Assembly: GCA_017618625.1 (NCBI GenBank)
Contig: JAFZTV010000103.1
Location: forward strand, 1-19,219
Reading direction: 5' to 3'
DNA: 19,219 nucleotides
Origin: Bacteroidales bacterium
GTDB taxonomy: Bacteria; Bacteroidota; Bacteroidia; Bacteroidales; P3
Each line of letters starts with the position of its first letter. The first letter of the stretch is position 1. The position numbers and the translations under genes are program-made. Under the pieces are notes generated by a model. It was not told where the DNA came from, made no database searches, and worked only from the letters and a program-made list of their open reading frames with translations. Shown piece by piece: positions 1 to 6,219 of the stretch.

Positions 1-211
1 AGGGGGAATAGATGGGGTTGGGGGGGGTCGTTGGGGGGATGGAATGGAGTAAGGCGTGGGGGATGGGATGGGTTGGGGAGGGGTGGGGATGGGTTTTGAG
101 GGTGGGGTTGAGGGGTGTTGGAGGGTGGGACGGGGGTTGTTTGATGGTGGGGCGGGGGTTGTTGGAGGGTGATTTTGTGCGGGTTGGGGGTGGGATTTGG
201 AAAGACGGGGA
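1..211 (+). other. G-rich, C-poor tract with G-quadruplex motifs
   Basis: The plus strand is dominated by runs of three to eight G separated by one to five bases, with very few C. The densest run, 58-93, has seven G-tracts (GGGGG, GGG, GGG, GGGG, GGGG, GGGG, GGG) with 1-2 nt loops, an exemplary intramolecular G-quadruplex pattern; 15-38 also fits. The G-rich strand is the non-template strand of the promoter at 196-227. One frame stays open from 12 to 248, but its translation is low-complexity Gly/Trp/Val and it runs through the promoter, so I do not treat it as a gene. The tract is unlike the balanced composition of the genes that follow. Function unknown; it could affect iorA transcription or simply be a decayed repeat. 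Confidence 0.75.
87..174 (+). repeat. Degenerate ~22-bp G-rich tandem repeats
   Basis: Within the G-rich tract, consecutive units at about 87-108, 109-130, 131-152 and 153-174 resemble one another. The last two share the exact 11-mer CGGGGGTTGTT, 22 bp apart (131 and 153). The unit at 109 and the unit at 153 share GTTGGAGGGTG (117-127 and 161-171, 44 bp apart, which is two periods). The first unit is the most diverged and is offset by about one base. Pairwise identity looks like roughly 17 of 22 for the last three. This is a small, decayed tandem array of non-coding sequence just upstream of the iorA promoter. Confidence 0.6.
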
Positions 212-227
212 ATTTTGTTTATCTTTG
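196..227 (+). promoter_or_regulatory. Bacteroidota primary-sigma promoter for iorAB
   Basis: TTTG at 196-199 (the -33 element) is followed after 20 nt by TATCTTTG at 220-227 (the -7 element). This matches exactly the Bacteroidota consensus TTTG, 19-21 nt, TAnnTTTG used by the primary sigma factor of this phylum. Transcription should begin a few bases past 227, giving a leader of roughly 40 nt that is A/T-rich and lacks a Shine-Dalgarno sequence before the iorA ATG at 275. The G-rich tandem repeats lie immediately upstream. Confidence 0.85.
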
Positions 228-274
228 CAAAAATTTTTGAGTCAATAATTAATCAATAACAAAAGATACAGGAC

Positions 275-1861
275 ATGTCAAAGTTACTACTACTGGGCGA
301 CGAGGCGATAGCCCAGGCGTTTATAGACGCCGGCGGGAGTGCGATAAACAGCTATCCCGGAACTCCCTCGACACAGATTACGGAATATGTGATGAAGTCG
401 AAAGAGGCTAAGTCGAAAGGCGTGGTCGCGAACTGGTGCGCGAACGAGAAGACGGCGCTGGAGGCTTCGATAGGTGTGGCGTATGCTGGCAAGCGTGCGA
501 TGACGTGCATGAAGCACGTGGGATTGAACGTGTGCGGCGACCCGTTTATGAACGCTGCGATTATCGGCACGAAGGGAGTGCTGATAGTGGTTGCGGACGA
601 CCCGTCGATGTTCTCGTCGCAGGACGAGCAGGACAGCCGCTACTACGGGCACTGGGCGATGATTCCGATGCTGGAACCGAGCAACCAGCAGGAGGCTTAC
701 GACATGGTGTTCTTCGGCTATGAGCTGAGCGAGAAGATGGGGACTCCGATATTGATGCGCATCCCGACGCGTCTGGCACACAGCCGCGCTGGTGTGGAGC
801 GCAGGGAGCCGCTGCCGCAGAACCCGCTGAGCAGTCCGTCGGATCCGAAGAGTTTCGTGCTGCTGCCTGTGAACGCGAAGCGTCTGTACAGAGATTTGAT
901 AGACAAGCAGCCTGCTTTCACGAAATCGAGCGAGGAGAGCGGCTACAACCAGTATATAGAGGGCACGGACAAGTCGAAAGGCATCGTGACGACCGGCATC
1001 GCGTTCAACTACCTGATGGAGAACTACGCCGGCGGCAAATGCCCGTATCCGATTGTGAAAATCACGCAGTATCCGCTGCCGTTCAACATGCTGAACAAGC
1101 TGTATGACGAGTGCGACGAGATAATAGTGCTCGAGGACGGCCAGCCGTTCGTGGAGGAGCACATCAAGGGATTCCTCGGCAAGGGCAAGCCTGTACACGG
1201 CCGTCTGGACGAGGTGATACGCCGCGACGGCGAGCTGAACGCCGAGAAGGTGGCGAAGGCACTGGGAATGAAGGTGGAGAACGGACCTGCGGTGCCCGAG
1301 GTGGTGACGAACCGTCCGCCGGCGCTGTGCCAGGGCTGTCCGCATATCGACAGCTACGAGGCAGTGGTGGAGGTGATGAAGAAATACCCGAACGGACGCG
1401 TGTTCGGCGACATCGGATGCTATACGCTGGGCTTCAATATGGGAGCTATCAACACCACCGTCTGCATGGGAGCCTCCGTTACTATGGCTAAAGGCGCCGC
1501 GGAAATGGGCATCTTCCCGTCGATAGGCGTGATAGGCGACGGCACGTTCGGCCACAGCGGCATGACGGGCCTGCTGGATTGCGTGAACGAGAAGGCCAAC
1601 GTGATAATCATGATTTTGGACAACGACATCACGGCTATGACTGGAGGACAGCCTTCGAGCGCGAACATGAAGCTGTTCAACATCTGCAAGGGCCTGGGCG
1701 TCGATGAGAAACACATACGCCACATTGTGCCGCTGAAGAAGAACCACGAGGAGTTTGTGAAAATCCTGGAAGAGGAAATCGCATACGAAGGCGTGAGCGT
1801 GATAATACCGCAGAGGGTGTGCATCGTGGAGAACAAAAAACGCGTGGCGGCGAACAAATAA
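275..1861 (+). CDS. iorA: Indolepyruvate:ferredoxin oxidoreductase, alpha subunit
   Basis: IorA with IorB oxidatively decarboxylates aryl pyruvates (indolepyruvate, phenylpyruvate) to aryl-acetyl-CoA, passing electrons to ferredoxin; in anaerobes the reaction can also run toward aromatic amino acid synthesis from arylacetates. The 528-residue protein begins with the pyruvate-oxidoreductase-like domain (early motif YPGTPSTQ). It carries the family motif CQGCPH at 352-357 and a C-terminal thiamine-diphosphate domain with GDG at 421-423 and the paired LDN at 448-450. It ends shortly after this domain: the C-terminal 2[4Fe-4S] ferredoxin module of many archaeal IorA proteins is absent, a shorter form I believe is usual in Bacteroidota. 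The ATG at 275 gives the expected N-terminus, and the perfect promoter lies 48 bp upstream. iorB follows after 115 bp. A long antisense open frame across it is a composition artefact. Confidence 0.95.
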   Translation: MSKLLLLGDEAIAQAFIDAGGSAINSYPGTPSTQITEYVMKSKEAKSKGVVANWCANEKTALEASIGVAYAGKRAMTCMKHVGLNVCGDPFMNAAIIGTKGVLIVVADDPSMFSSQDEQDSRYYGHWAMIPMLEPSNQQEAYDMVFFGYELSEKMGTPILMRIPTRLAHSRAGVERREPLPQNPLSSPSDPKSFVLLPVNAKRLYRDLIDKQPAFTKSSEESGYNQYIEGTDKSKGIVTTGIAFNYLMENYAGGKCPYPIVKITQYPLPFNMLNKLYDECDEIIVLEDGQPFVEEHIKGFLGKGKPVHGRLDEVIRRDGELNAEKVAKALGMKVENGPAVPEVVTNRPPALCQGCPHIDSYEAVVEVMKKYPNGRVFGDIGCYTLGFNMGAINTTVCMGASVTMAKGAAEMGIFPSIGVIGDGTFGHSGMTGLLDCVNEKANVIIMILDNDITAMTGGQPSSANMKLFNICKGLGVDEKHIRHIVPLKKNHEEFVKILEEEIAYEGVSVIIPQRVCIVENKKRVAANK

Positions 1862-1863
1862 AG

Positions 1864-1898
1864 TTAAAAAGGTTGAAAAGGTTGAAAGTTGAAAAGGT
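1864..1898 (+). repeat. Short GGTTGAAAA-type repeats between iorA and iorB
   Basis: Starting two bases after the iorA stop, the units AAAAAGGTTG, AAAAGGTTG, AAAGTTG and AAAAGGT follow one another. The tract is purine-rich and non-coding and sits in the unusually long 115-bp gap between two genes that are normally tightly coupled. Downstream, 1916-1945 is pyrimidine-rich in places (CCTTTTAATCC, CCCTTTTAGCC) and could pair imperfectly with it in the transcript. I see no further gene in the gap. Confidence 0.55.
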
Positions 1899-1976
1899 AA
1901 CAGGACAACCGTGCGCCTTTTAATCCTATCGACCCTTTTAGCCATTCAAACCGGTAAAACCTCAAACAATAAAAAC

Positions 1977-2540
1977 ATGAAAAAAGACATCATACTGTGT
2001 GGCGTAGGCGGCGACGGAATCGTCTCTGTGGCCAAGATAATAAGCGATGCCGCGTTGAATCTCGGCATGAACGTGAAACAGAGTGAGATACACGGAATGT
2101 CGCAGCGTGGCGGCAGCGTGTTCTCGCACTTGAGAATCAGCAGCGAGCCGATATTCGCTGACGTGATACCGGAAGGCAAGGCGGACATCATACTGAGCTC
2201 GGAGCCGATGGAGGCGCTGCGCTATCTGCCGTTCCTCTCGCCAGAGGGATGCGTGATAACGAACAGCGACCCGTTTATCAACATCACGAACTATCCGGAC
2301 ATGGAAAAGGTGAACGCCGAGCTGAAAAAGCTTAAGAAGTGCGTGAGCTTCAACGCCAACGAGATAGCCAAGCAGCTGCACGCCCGCGGCAACATGGTGC
2401 TGCTGGGTGCGGCGGCTCCGTATCTGGAGATAGACTTCGCCGAGCTGGAGAAGGCAATCCAGAACATCTTCGGACGCAAGGGCGAGGATGTGGTGAACAC
2501 CAACATCGCAGCCATACGCGCAGGACGCGACGCGAAGTAA
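1977..2540 (+). CDS. iorB: Indolepyruvate:ferredoxin oxidoreductase, beta subunit
   Basis: This is the 187-residue gamma-type (pyruvate ferredoxin oxidoreductase catalytic) domain subunit that completes IorA. It opens with the glycine-rich motif CGVGGDGI (the family usually has GVGGQGI) near residues 8-15 and carries the conserved EIHGMSQRGGSV segment near residue 40. It is a cytoplasmic enzyme acting in aryl-pyruvate and aryl-acetyl-CoA interconversion. I chose the ATG at 1977 because the Rossmann-like first strand follows at once and an A-rich leader precedes it. An upstream in-frame GTG at 1911 would add 22 residues of low family resemblance encoded by repeat-derived sequence. Length is close to the family norm of about 190. 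It is presumably cotranscribed with iorA from the promoter near 227. Confidence 0.94.
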   Translation: MKKDIILCGVGGDGIVSVAKIISDAALNLGMNVKQSEIHGMSQRGGSVFSHLRISSEPIFADVIPEGKADIILSSEPMEALRYLPFLSPEGCVITNSDPFINITNYPDMEKVNAELKKLKKCVSFNANEIAKQLHARGNMVLLGAAAPYLEIDFAELEKAIQNIFGRKGEDVVNTNIAAIRAGRDAK

Positions 2541-2557
2541 GAAAGCGGCATATCAGA

Positions 2558-2593
2558 CAGAGGCACAGCGGACGGACGTTTGCTGTGCCTCTG
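2558..2593 (+). terminator. Perfect 12-bp hairpin after iorB
   Basis: CAGAGGCACAGC at 2558-2569 and its exact reverse complement GCTGTGCCTCTG at 2582-2593 form a 12-bp stem with a 12-nt loop. The hairpin starts 17 nt past the iorB stop and ends 8 nt before the next ATG (2602). No T-run follows on either strand, so it is not a canonical intrinsic terminator. It may be a processing or stability hairpin, an attenuator, or a Bacteroidota-style terminator. The structure is certain from sequence; the role is inference. Confidence 0.5.
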
Positions 2594-2601
2594 ACAATAT
2601 A

Positions 2602-3174
2602 ATGACAAAGAGGATGAACACGGCGATGAGGAAAATGGTTTTGGCGTGGACCGCAATGCTTGTATTCGGAATGCGGGTATCGGCACAGGAGGTGGAAACG
2701 AGGAGCGCGGAGTCGATACTGCTTGACCACGACACATCGTTGACGGTTCTGTGCCGTTCAAGCGCGATAGAGAAATATGTGTGGCCGGGGTATCATCATG
2801 AGCCGAAAGAGGGCTGGAAAAGAGTAGGGAGCGGGTATAACCACGAGTGCGCGAGCGACAACGCCAAGGCCCAAAGCGTCTATATGGGTAGGTTGGAACG
2901 GTTGAACTCACCCGATATATACCGCCATAAGCTTTCGCCGGCGGTTGAGGATATCGTGTATAACTTCGAGCTGCTCACGGGCATAAGAAACAGCGTGGAA
3001 CGCGATGCGGACGGGGTGAGCTATATATCGCGGACGGCCCGCGACGGATGGAAACTGTGGTTTGAGAAGAATAAAGAAAGGCTCCGCTACTGCCCCGTGT
3101 ACCGCGTGCTATATGCGGAAGAGAAGCTTCTCAGGGTAGTCGATGAGGAGCGGAAGGCTGATGTAGAAAGGTGA
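2602..3174 (+). CDS. Small exported protein of unknown function
   Basis: I do not recognise this 190-residue protein. Its N-terminus reads as a Sec signal peptide: basic start (MTKRMNTAMRK), a hydrophobic stretch at about 13-26, then VSAQE with likely cleavage after the Ala, so the mature protein is periplasmic or extracellular; there is no lipobox Cys. The mature part is charged and rich in Arg, Glu and Tyr. Near the C-terminus, about 154-167, is a W-x-x-W-F-x-x-N pattern (DGWKLWFEKNKE) of a kind I have seen in exported Bacteroidota proteins with helical repeats; this is a weak hint only. Alternative ATG starts lie at 2614, 2626 and 2635; any of them leaves a usable signal peptide. It begins 8 nt after the hairpin and converges on gldD with a 19-bp gap. 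Confidence 0.65.
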   Translation: MTKRMNTAMRKMVLAWTAMLVFGMRVSAQEVETRSAESILLDHDTSLTVLCRSSAIEKYVWPGYHHEPKEGWKRVGSGYNHECASDNAKAQSVYMGRLERLNSPDIYRHKLSPAVEDIVYNFELLTGIRNSVERDADGVSYISRTARDGWKLWFEKNKERLRYCPVYRVLYAEEKLLRVVDEERKADVER

Positions 3175-3193
3175 TGGGTTGGCGGCAGGCAGG

Positions 3194-3784
3194 TCAGTCG
3201 CGCCAGCGCAGGGTTTCTACGATTTGGTCGATGTCTTTCTGGAGATAATCGATGACGGGTGCGAGGGAGTCGTTGTTAGGAGTGTAGTTGAGGAAGAGAG
3301 CGCCGCGCAGGAAGTGCTCGGTGCTGTCGGTAAGCCAGAACTGGTAGGTGGAGCCGGCATTCTTGCCGCCGACCTTGACGATGGTGGCATAGACGCGGCC
3401 GTCGGGGTCGGAGAGGTTCAATTCCTTTTCGCCGGTAGATTGGCTGTGGTGGAGCGCAAGCATGCGGGAGGCGGTGTCGATGAGAGAGTTGAGGTCGTCG
3501 AGGGTGCGGAAGTGTTTGTAGGTGAGGTTGATGATGCCTTTGTACTGCGGATAGACGAGGTCGAAATACTTGGTGCGAGCATCGTTCTGCTTCCAGTTGA
3601 CGATGGCTTCGGACGGGCGCTCGAAGGTGAAGGGGAGCGCTGCGGTGTCGTAGAGGACATAGTCTTTAGGCGGCATGTCCATACGGATGTAGGCTTTGGG
3701 TTTCGGCACATAGTCGTCGCCACCGCAACTAGAAAAAAGAAGCGAGAGACAGATGGCGGAAAGGAGGAAGAGAAGTCTGTTCAT
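3194..3784 (-). CDS. gldD: Gliding motility lipoprotein GldD
   Basis: GldD is an outer-membrane-associated lipoprotein needed for gliding motility and linked to type IX secretion in Bacteroidota; homologues also occur in non-gliding Bacteroidales. The 196-residue protein has a lipoprotein signal peptide with the lipid-attachment Cys at residue 20 (LFSSC followed by GGDD). It then carries family landmarks: YIRMDMP near residue 32, a central Lys/Asn/Tyr-rich region, and YQFWLTDSTEHFLRGALFL near 146-164. Length matches the family. It is the last gene of the minus-strand set, 47 bp beyond pcm. No transcription terminator is obvious in the 19 bp between its stop and the stop of the convergent gene. 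Confidence 0.9.
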   Translation of the reverse strand: MNRLLFLLSAICLSLLFSSCGGDDYVPKPKAYIRMDMPPKDYVLYDTAALPFTFERPSEAIVNWKQNDARTKYFDLVYPQYKGIINLTYKHFRTLDDLNSLIDTASRMLALHHSQSTGEKELNLSDPDGRVYATIVKVGGKNAGSTYQFWLTDSTEHFLRGALFLNYTPNNDSLAPVIDYLQKDIDQIVETLRWRD

Positions 3785-3831
3785 GGGGAGATTTGATGTT
3801 GAAAATTAAGTTTTTAGGTGGTGGGGACGGG

Positions 3832-4488
3832 CTATTGATATTTGTACTGAACGTTGCCGAGCATGGGGACGAAGCGGCAGTTGCCGAAATGCTCGACGAG
3901 AGGCTCGTCGCCGGGACGTTTTGTTATGCGGAGCATCTCCTGCTGCTCGTCGCCGACTGGGATGACCATGATGCCGTCGGGCTTGAGCTGATCCATCAAG
4001 GGTTGAGGGATGTATGGGGCGCCGCAAGTGATGATGATGCGGTCGAAGGGTGCGTAGTCAACTTCGGTGAGGCCCTTGTAGCCGTCGCCGAGGAAGCATT
4101 TGGCCGTGTAGTGCAGTTCGCGAAGCAGGAGTTTTGTCTTGTCGAAGAGACCTTTCTGCCGTTCGATGGAGAAGACCTTGGCGCCGAGCTCGCAGAGGAT
4201 GGCTGTCTGGTAGCCGCTGCCAGTGCCGATTTCGAGGACTTTCATGCCGGGTTTAAGACAGAGCAGCTGGCTTTGAGACGCCACGGTGGAGGGTTGAGAG
4301 ATGGTTTGGTCGCAGAGGATGGGGATGGCTTGGTCGTCGTAGGCTATCTCGACGAGGGTGGGGTCGAGAAACCAGTGGCGCGGCACCTTCTCCATTGCAG
4401 CGAGGACGGCTTCGTCGGTGATGCCTTTGGTGCGCAAAGCGCGGCACATCTGAATACGTTGGCCTTGTTGTTTATAGGAGTCTAGCAT
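3832..4488 (-). CDS. pcm: Protein-L-isoaspartate O-methyltransferase
   Basis: Pcm methylates L-isoaspartyl residues in damaged proteins using S-adenosylmethionine, starting their repair in the cytoplasm. The 218-residue sequence shows the family features in order: an N-terminal helix region with AMEKVPRHWF (31-40), the substrate-site segment QTISQP (61-66), and SAM motif I VLEIGTGSGYQTAIL (84-98). Later motifs include an acidic strand end (SIER), FLGDGYKGL, and DRIIITCGAP. Length is typical. Its ATG overlaps the last 7 bp of the upstream HAD gene, which indicates translational coupling. It shares the transcript with thiL and the HAD gene and probably gldD. Confidence 0.94.
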   Translation of the reverse strand: MLDSYKQQGQRIQMCRALRTKGITDEAVLAAMEKVPRHWFLDPTLVEIAYDDQAIPILCDQTISQPSTVASQSQLLCLKPGMKVLEIGTGSGYQTAILCELGAKVFSIERQKGLFDKTKLLLRELHYTAKCFLGDGYKGLTEVDYAPFDRIIITCGAPYIPQPLMDQLKPDGIMVIPVGDEQQEMLRITKRPGDEPLVEHFGNCRFVPMLGNVQYKYQ

Positions 4489-5162
4489 TGTGTCGTGTGT
4501 TTTTTTAGAAAATCCAGTATGTTAAGTCGCAGAGGTTTTCGCCCGCTTGAGAAATCCCAGTAGGTCAGGTCGCAGATGTCCTCGCCCTCTTGCAGCCAGT
4601 GGGTTTGAAGTCCGATGGAGGCGGCAGCCTCGCAATGGGCCTTATAATCGTCTATCACTAGCGTTTCGGAGGGGATAAGGTGGTGTTTGTCAACTATATG
4701 CTGGAACACGGCAGGGCTGGGTTTTCTGTCGTGGAGGTCGCAGCTGAAGAAGACTTCGTCGAAACAATCGTTCAAAATGTCGAATCGTGCGCGCCGCTTC
4801 ATGTATTCTCTGAAATAGGCGGCGTTGGTTTCGTCACTGTTGCTCAGGATGAAGGTTTTGTATTTGCCCTTCAGTTTTTTCAGCAGTTTGATGTGCTTTT
4901 TGGGGAAATCGACGATGACGGTGTTCCAGGCTTGAATGATTTGGGAGTAATATAGCGGGCAGCCGAGGACTAGGCGCACCTGTTGTGTGAAATTGGAAGT
5001 TGAAATCTCACCCGCCTCGTATTTTTTTGTCACACCGAATTCGCGAAGAAGCTGGTAAGGCTTATCGACTTTGACACCGAATTCGTGAAACCGGCGGTTC
5101 ATAAGCTCGATGTCGAGGGTGATGATTGGGCCGCAAAGGTCGAATATGATGTTCTTAATCAT
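4482..5162 (-). CDS. HAD-superfamily hydrolase (YihX-like)
   Basis: This 226-residue cytoplasmic haloacid-dehalogenase-like phosphatase shows all four motifs: motif I with nucleophile Asp8 (FDLCGPII), motif II at about 106-108 (LSNSDETN), motif III Lys147 (RKPSP) and motif IV Asp171-Asp172 (VIDDYKAHC). The second motif I Asp, the usual acid/base, is Cys10. Replacement of this residue is common in the YihX-like subgroup (often Gly or Asn) and the effect on activity is not predictable from sequence. The substrate is unknown; phosphorylated sugars are typical. I chose the ATG at 5162 because the first beta-strand starts there. The longer frame to 5273 would add 37 residues of Pro/Ser-rich sequence lying inside thiL. 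It overlaps thiL by 8 bp and pcm by 7 bp. Confidence 0.85.
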   Translation of the reverse strand: MIKNIIFDLCGPIITLDIELMNRRFHEFGVKVDKPYQLLREFGVTKKYEAGEISTSNFTQQVRLVLGCPLYYSQIIQAWNTVIVDFPKKHIKLLKKLKGKYKTFILSNSDETNAAYFREYMKRRARFDILNDCFDEVFFSCDLHDRKPSPAVFQHIVDKHHLIPSETLVIDDYKAHCEAAASIGLQTHWLQEGEDICDLTYWDFSSGRKPLRLNILDFLKKHTTQC

Positions 5163-6219
5163 CGTTGTCGTGGCTAGTCCAACCCTGAGCAATGAGGTCG
5201 ATGGAGACGTTTTGAGGGGTGACCAGTTTGGAGCCGGAGGCGGCATCGGTGATGTGTCCGATGATGGATACACCCTCGATTTCCTTGACTTTCTCGTAGT
5301 CGCTTTGAGAGATGGTGAAGAGCAGCTCGTAGTCCTCGCCCCCGTTGAGGGCGTTGCTTAGAGGTATCATGTTTTCGTTTATCTCCTCGCAGACTTGATT
5401 GGTCTGGTAGTCGATGGGGATATGGTCTTCGTAGATTTCGCAGCCGCAGGAAGAGTCTTTGCAGATGTGGAGCAGCTCGCTTGCGAGCCCGTCGCTGACG
5501 TCGATCATGCTGGTTGGCACGATATTCCGTTTGCGGAGCTCGGCAATGATGTCGAAACGAGGTTCGGGCTTGAGGTATCGTTCGAGCACGTAGTCGTAGC
5601 CGTCGAGGTCGGGTTGGACGGATGGGTCGGCCTGGTAGGTGACTTTTTCGCGTTCGAGCAACAGCAGTCCTGAGTAGGCACTACCGAGGTCGCCTGAGCA
5701 GCAGATGAGGTCATAGCGTTTGGCACCGCTGCGATAGACAACCTTGTCTTCGTCGGCGGTTCCGATGGCAGTTACGGTGATTACCAGGCCGCTGCGGCTG
5801 GAGGTGGTGTCGCCGCCGACGAGATCGACATCGTAGCGTTCGCAGCAACGGCGGATGCCGTCGTAGAGTTCTTCGATGGCTTCGACAGAATAGCGGTTGC
5901 TGACGGCGATGCTGACGAGAATCTGCAGCGGGATGCCGTTCATGGCGGCGATGTTGCTCAGGCTTCGTGCCACGGCTTTGTAGCCGAGATGTTTGAGGGG
6001 TGTGTACATCATGTCGAACTGAACCCCCTCGGTCATGGTGTCGGTAGTGACTAGAACCTTTTGTCGACCTGTTCCGATGACAGCACAGTCGTCGCCGATG
6101 CCCTTGACGGTGCTTTTATTTTTGGGTTCGAATTGTTCTTTAATGCGGTCGATGAGGGCGAACTCGCCAAGGCTCGAAAGCTCGGTGCGTCCCTCGTCGG
6201 CATATTCTAGCTTTTCCAT
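5155..6219 (-). CDS. thiL: Thiamine-monophosphate kinase
   Basis: ThiL phosphorylates thiamine monophosphate with ATP to thiamine diphosphate, the last step of cofactor synthesis; IorA encoded nearby is a thiamine-diphosphate enzyme, though the two are in separate transcripts. The 354-residue protein has the PurM/ThiL fold signatures: the metal/ATP loop GIGDDCAVI near 41-49, VTTDTMTEGVQFD, SNIAAMNGIP, VGGDTTSS near 135-142, and in the second domain IDVSDGLASELLHI and LNGGEDYELLFT. Length is typical for Bacteroidota ThiL. It is the first gene of the minus-strand set, so its promoter should lie in 6220-6566; I see no good TAnnTTTG match there on the minus strand. Its stop overlaps the start of the HAD gene. 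Confidence 0.95.
   Translation of the reverse strand: MEKLEYADEGRTELSSLGEFALIDRIKEQFEPKNKSTVKGIGDDCAVIGTGRQKVLVTTDTMTEGVQFDMMYTPLKHLGYKAVARSLSNIAAMNGIPLQILVSIAVSNRYSVEAIEELYDGIRRCCERYDVDLVGGDTTSSRSGLVITVTAIGTADEDKVVYRSGAKRYDLICCSGDLGSAYSGLLLLEREKVTYQADPSVQPDLDGYDYVLERYLKPEPRFDIIAELRKRNIVPTSMIDVSDGLASELLHICKDSSCGCEIYEDHIPIDYQTNQVCEEINENMIPLSNALNGGEDYELLFTISQSDYEKVKEIEGVSIIGHITDAASGSKLVTPQNVSIDLIAQGWTSHDNDD

Noticed and set aside
12..248. Open frame of 78 codons across the G-rich tract
   Set aside because: The translation is low-complexity Gly/Trp/Val, and the frame runs over the G-rich repeats and an exact promoter; best explained by the scarcity of A/T stop patterns in G-rich sequence.
290..1945. 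551-codon open frame on the minus strand opposite iorA
   Set aside because: It is longer than iorA itself but is His/Arg/Val-rich with no domain, exactly antisense to a highly conserved gene; codon bias of iorA removes stops from the opposite strand.
1911..1976. Upstream GTG start extending iorB by 22 residues
   Set aside because: IorB family proteins begin directly with the glycine-rich first strand found after the ATG at 1977, and the extension is encoded by intergenic repeat-like sequence.
3175..3193. Bidirectional terminator between the convergent genes
   Set aside because: The 19-bp gap contains no inverted repeat with a T-run on either strand.
3179..4485. Two plus-strand open frames (3179-3796 and 3793-4485) opposite gldD and pcm
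   Set aside because: Val/Gly/Asp/Glu-rich shadow translations; gldD (lipobox, family motifs) and pcm (SAM motif) are clear on the other strand.
5163..5273. N-terminal extension of the HAD hydrolase
   Set aside because: The added 37 residues are Pro/Ser/Thr-rich and fully inside thiL; the ATG at 5162 starts right at the first HAD strand and gives a typical short overlap.
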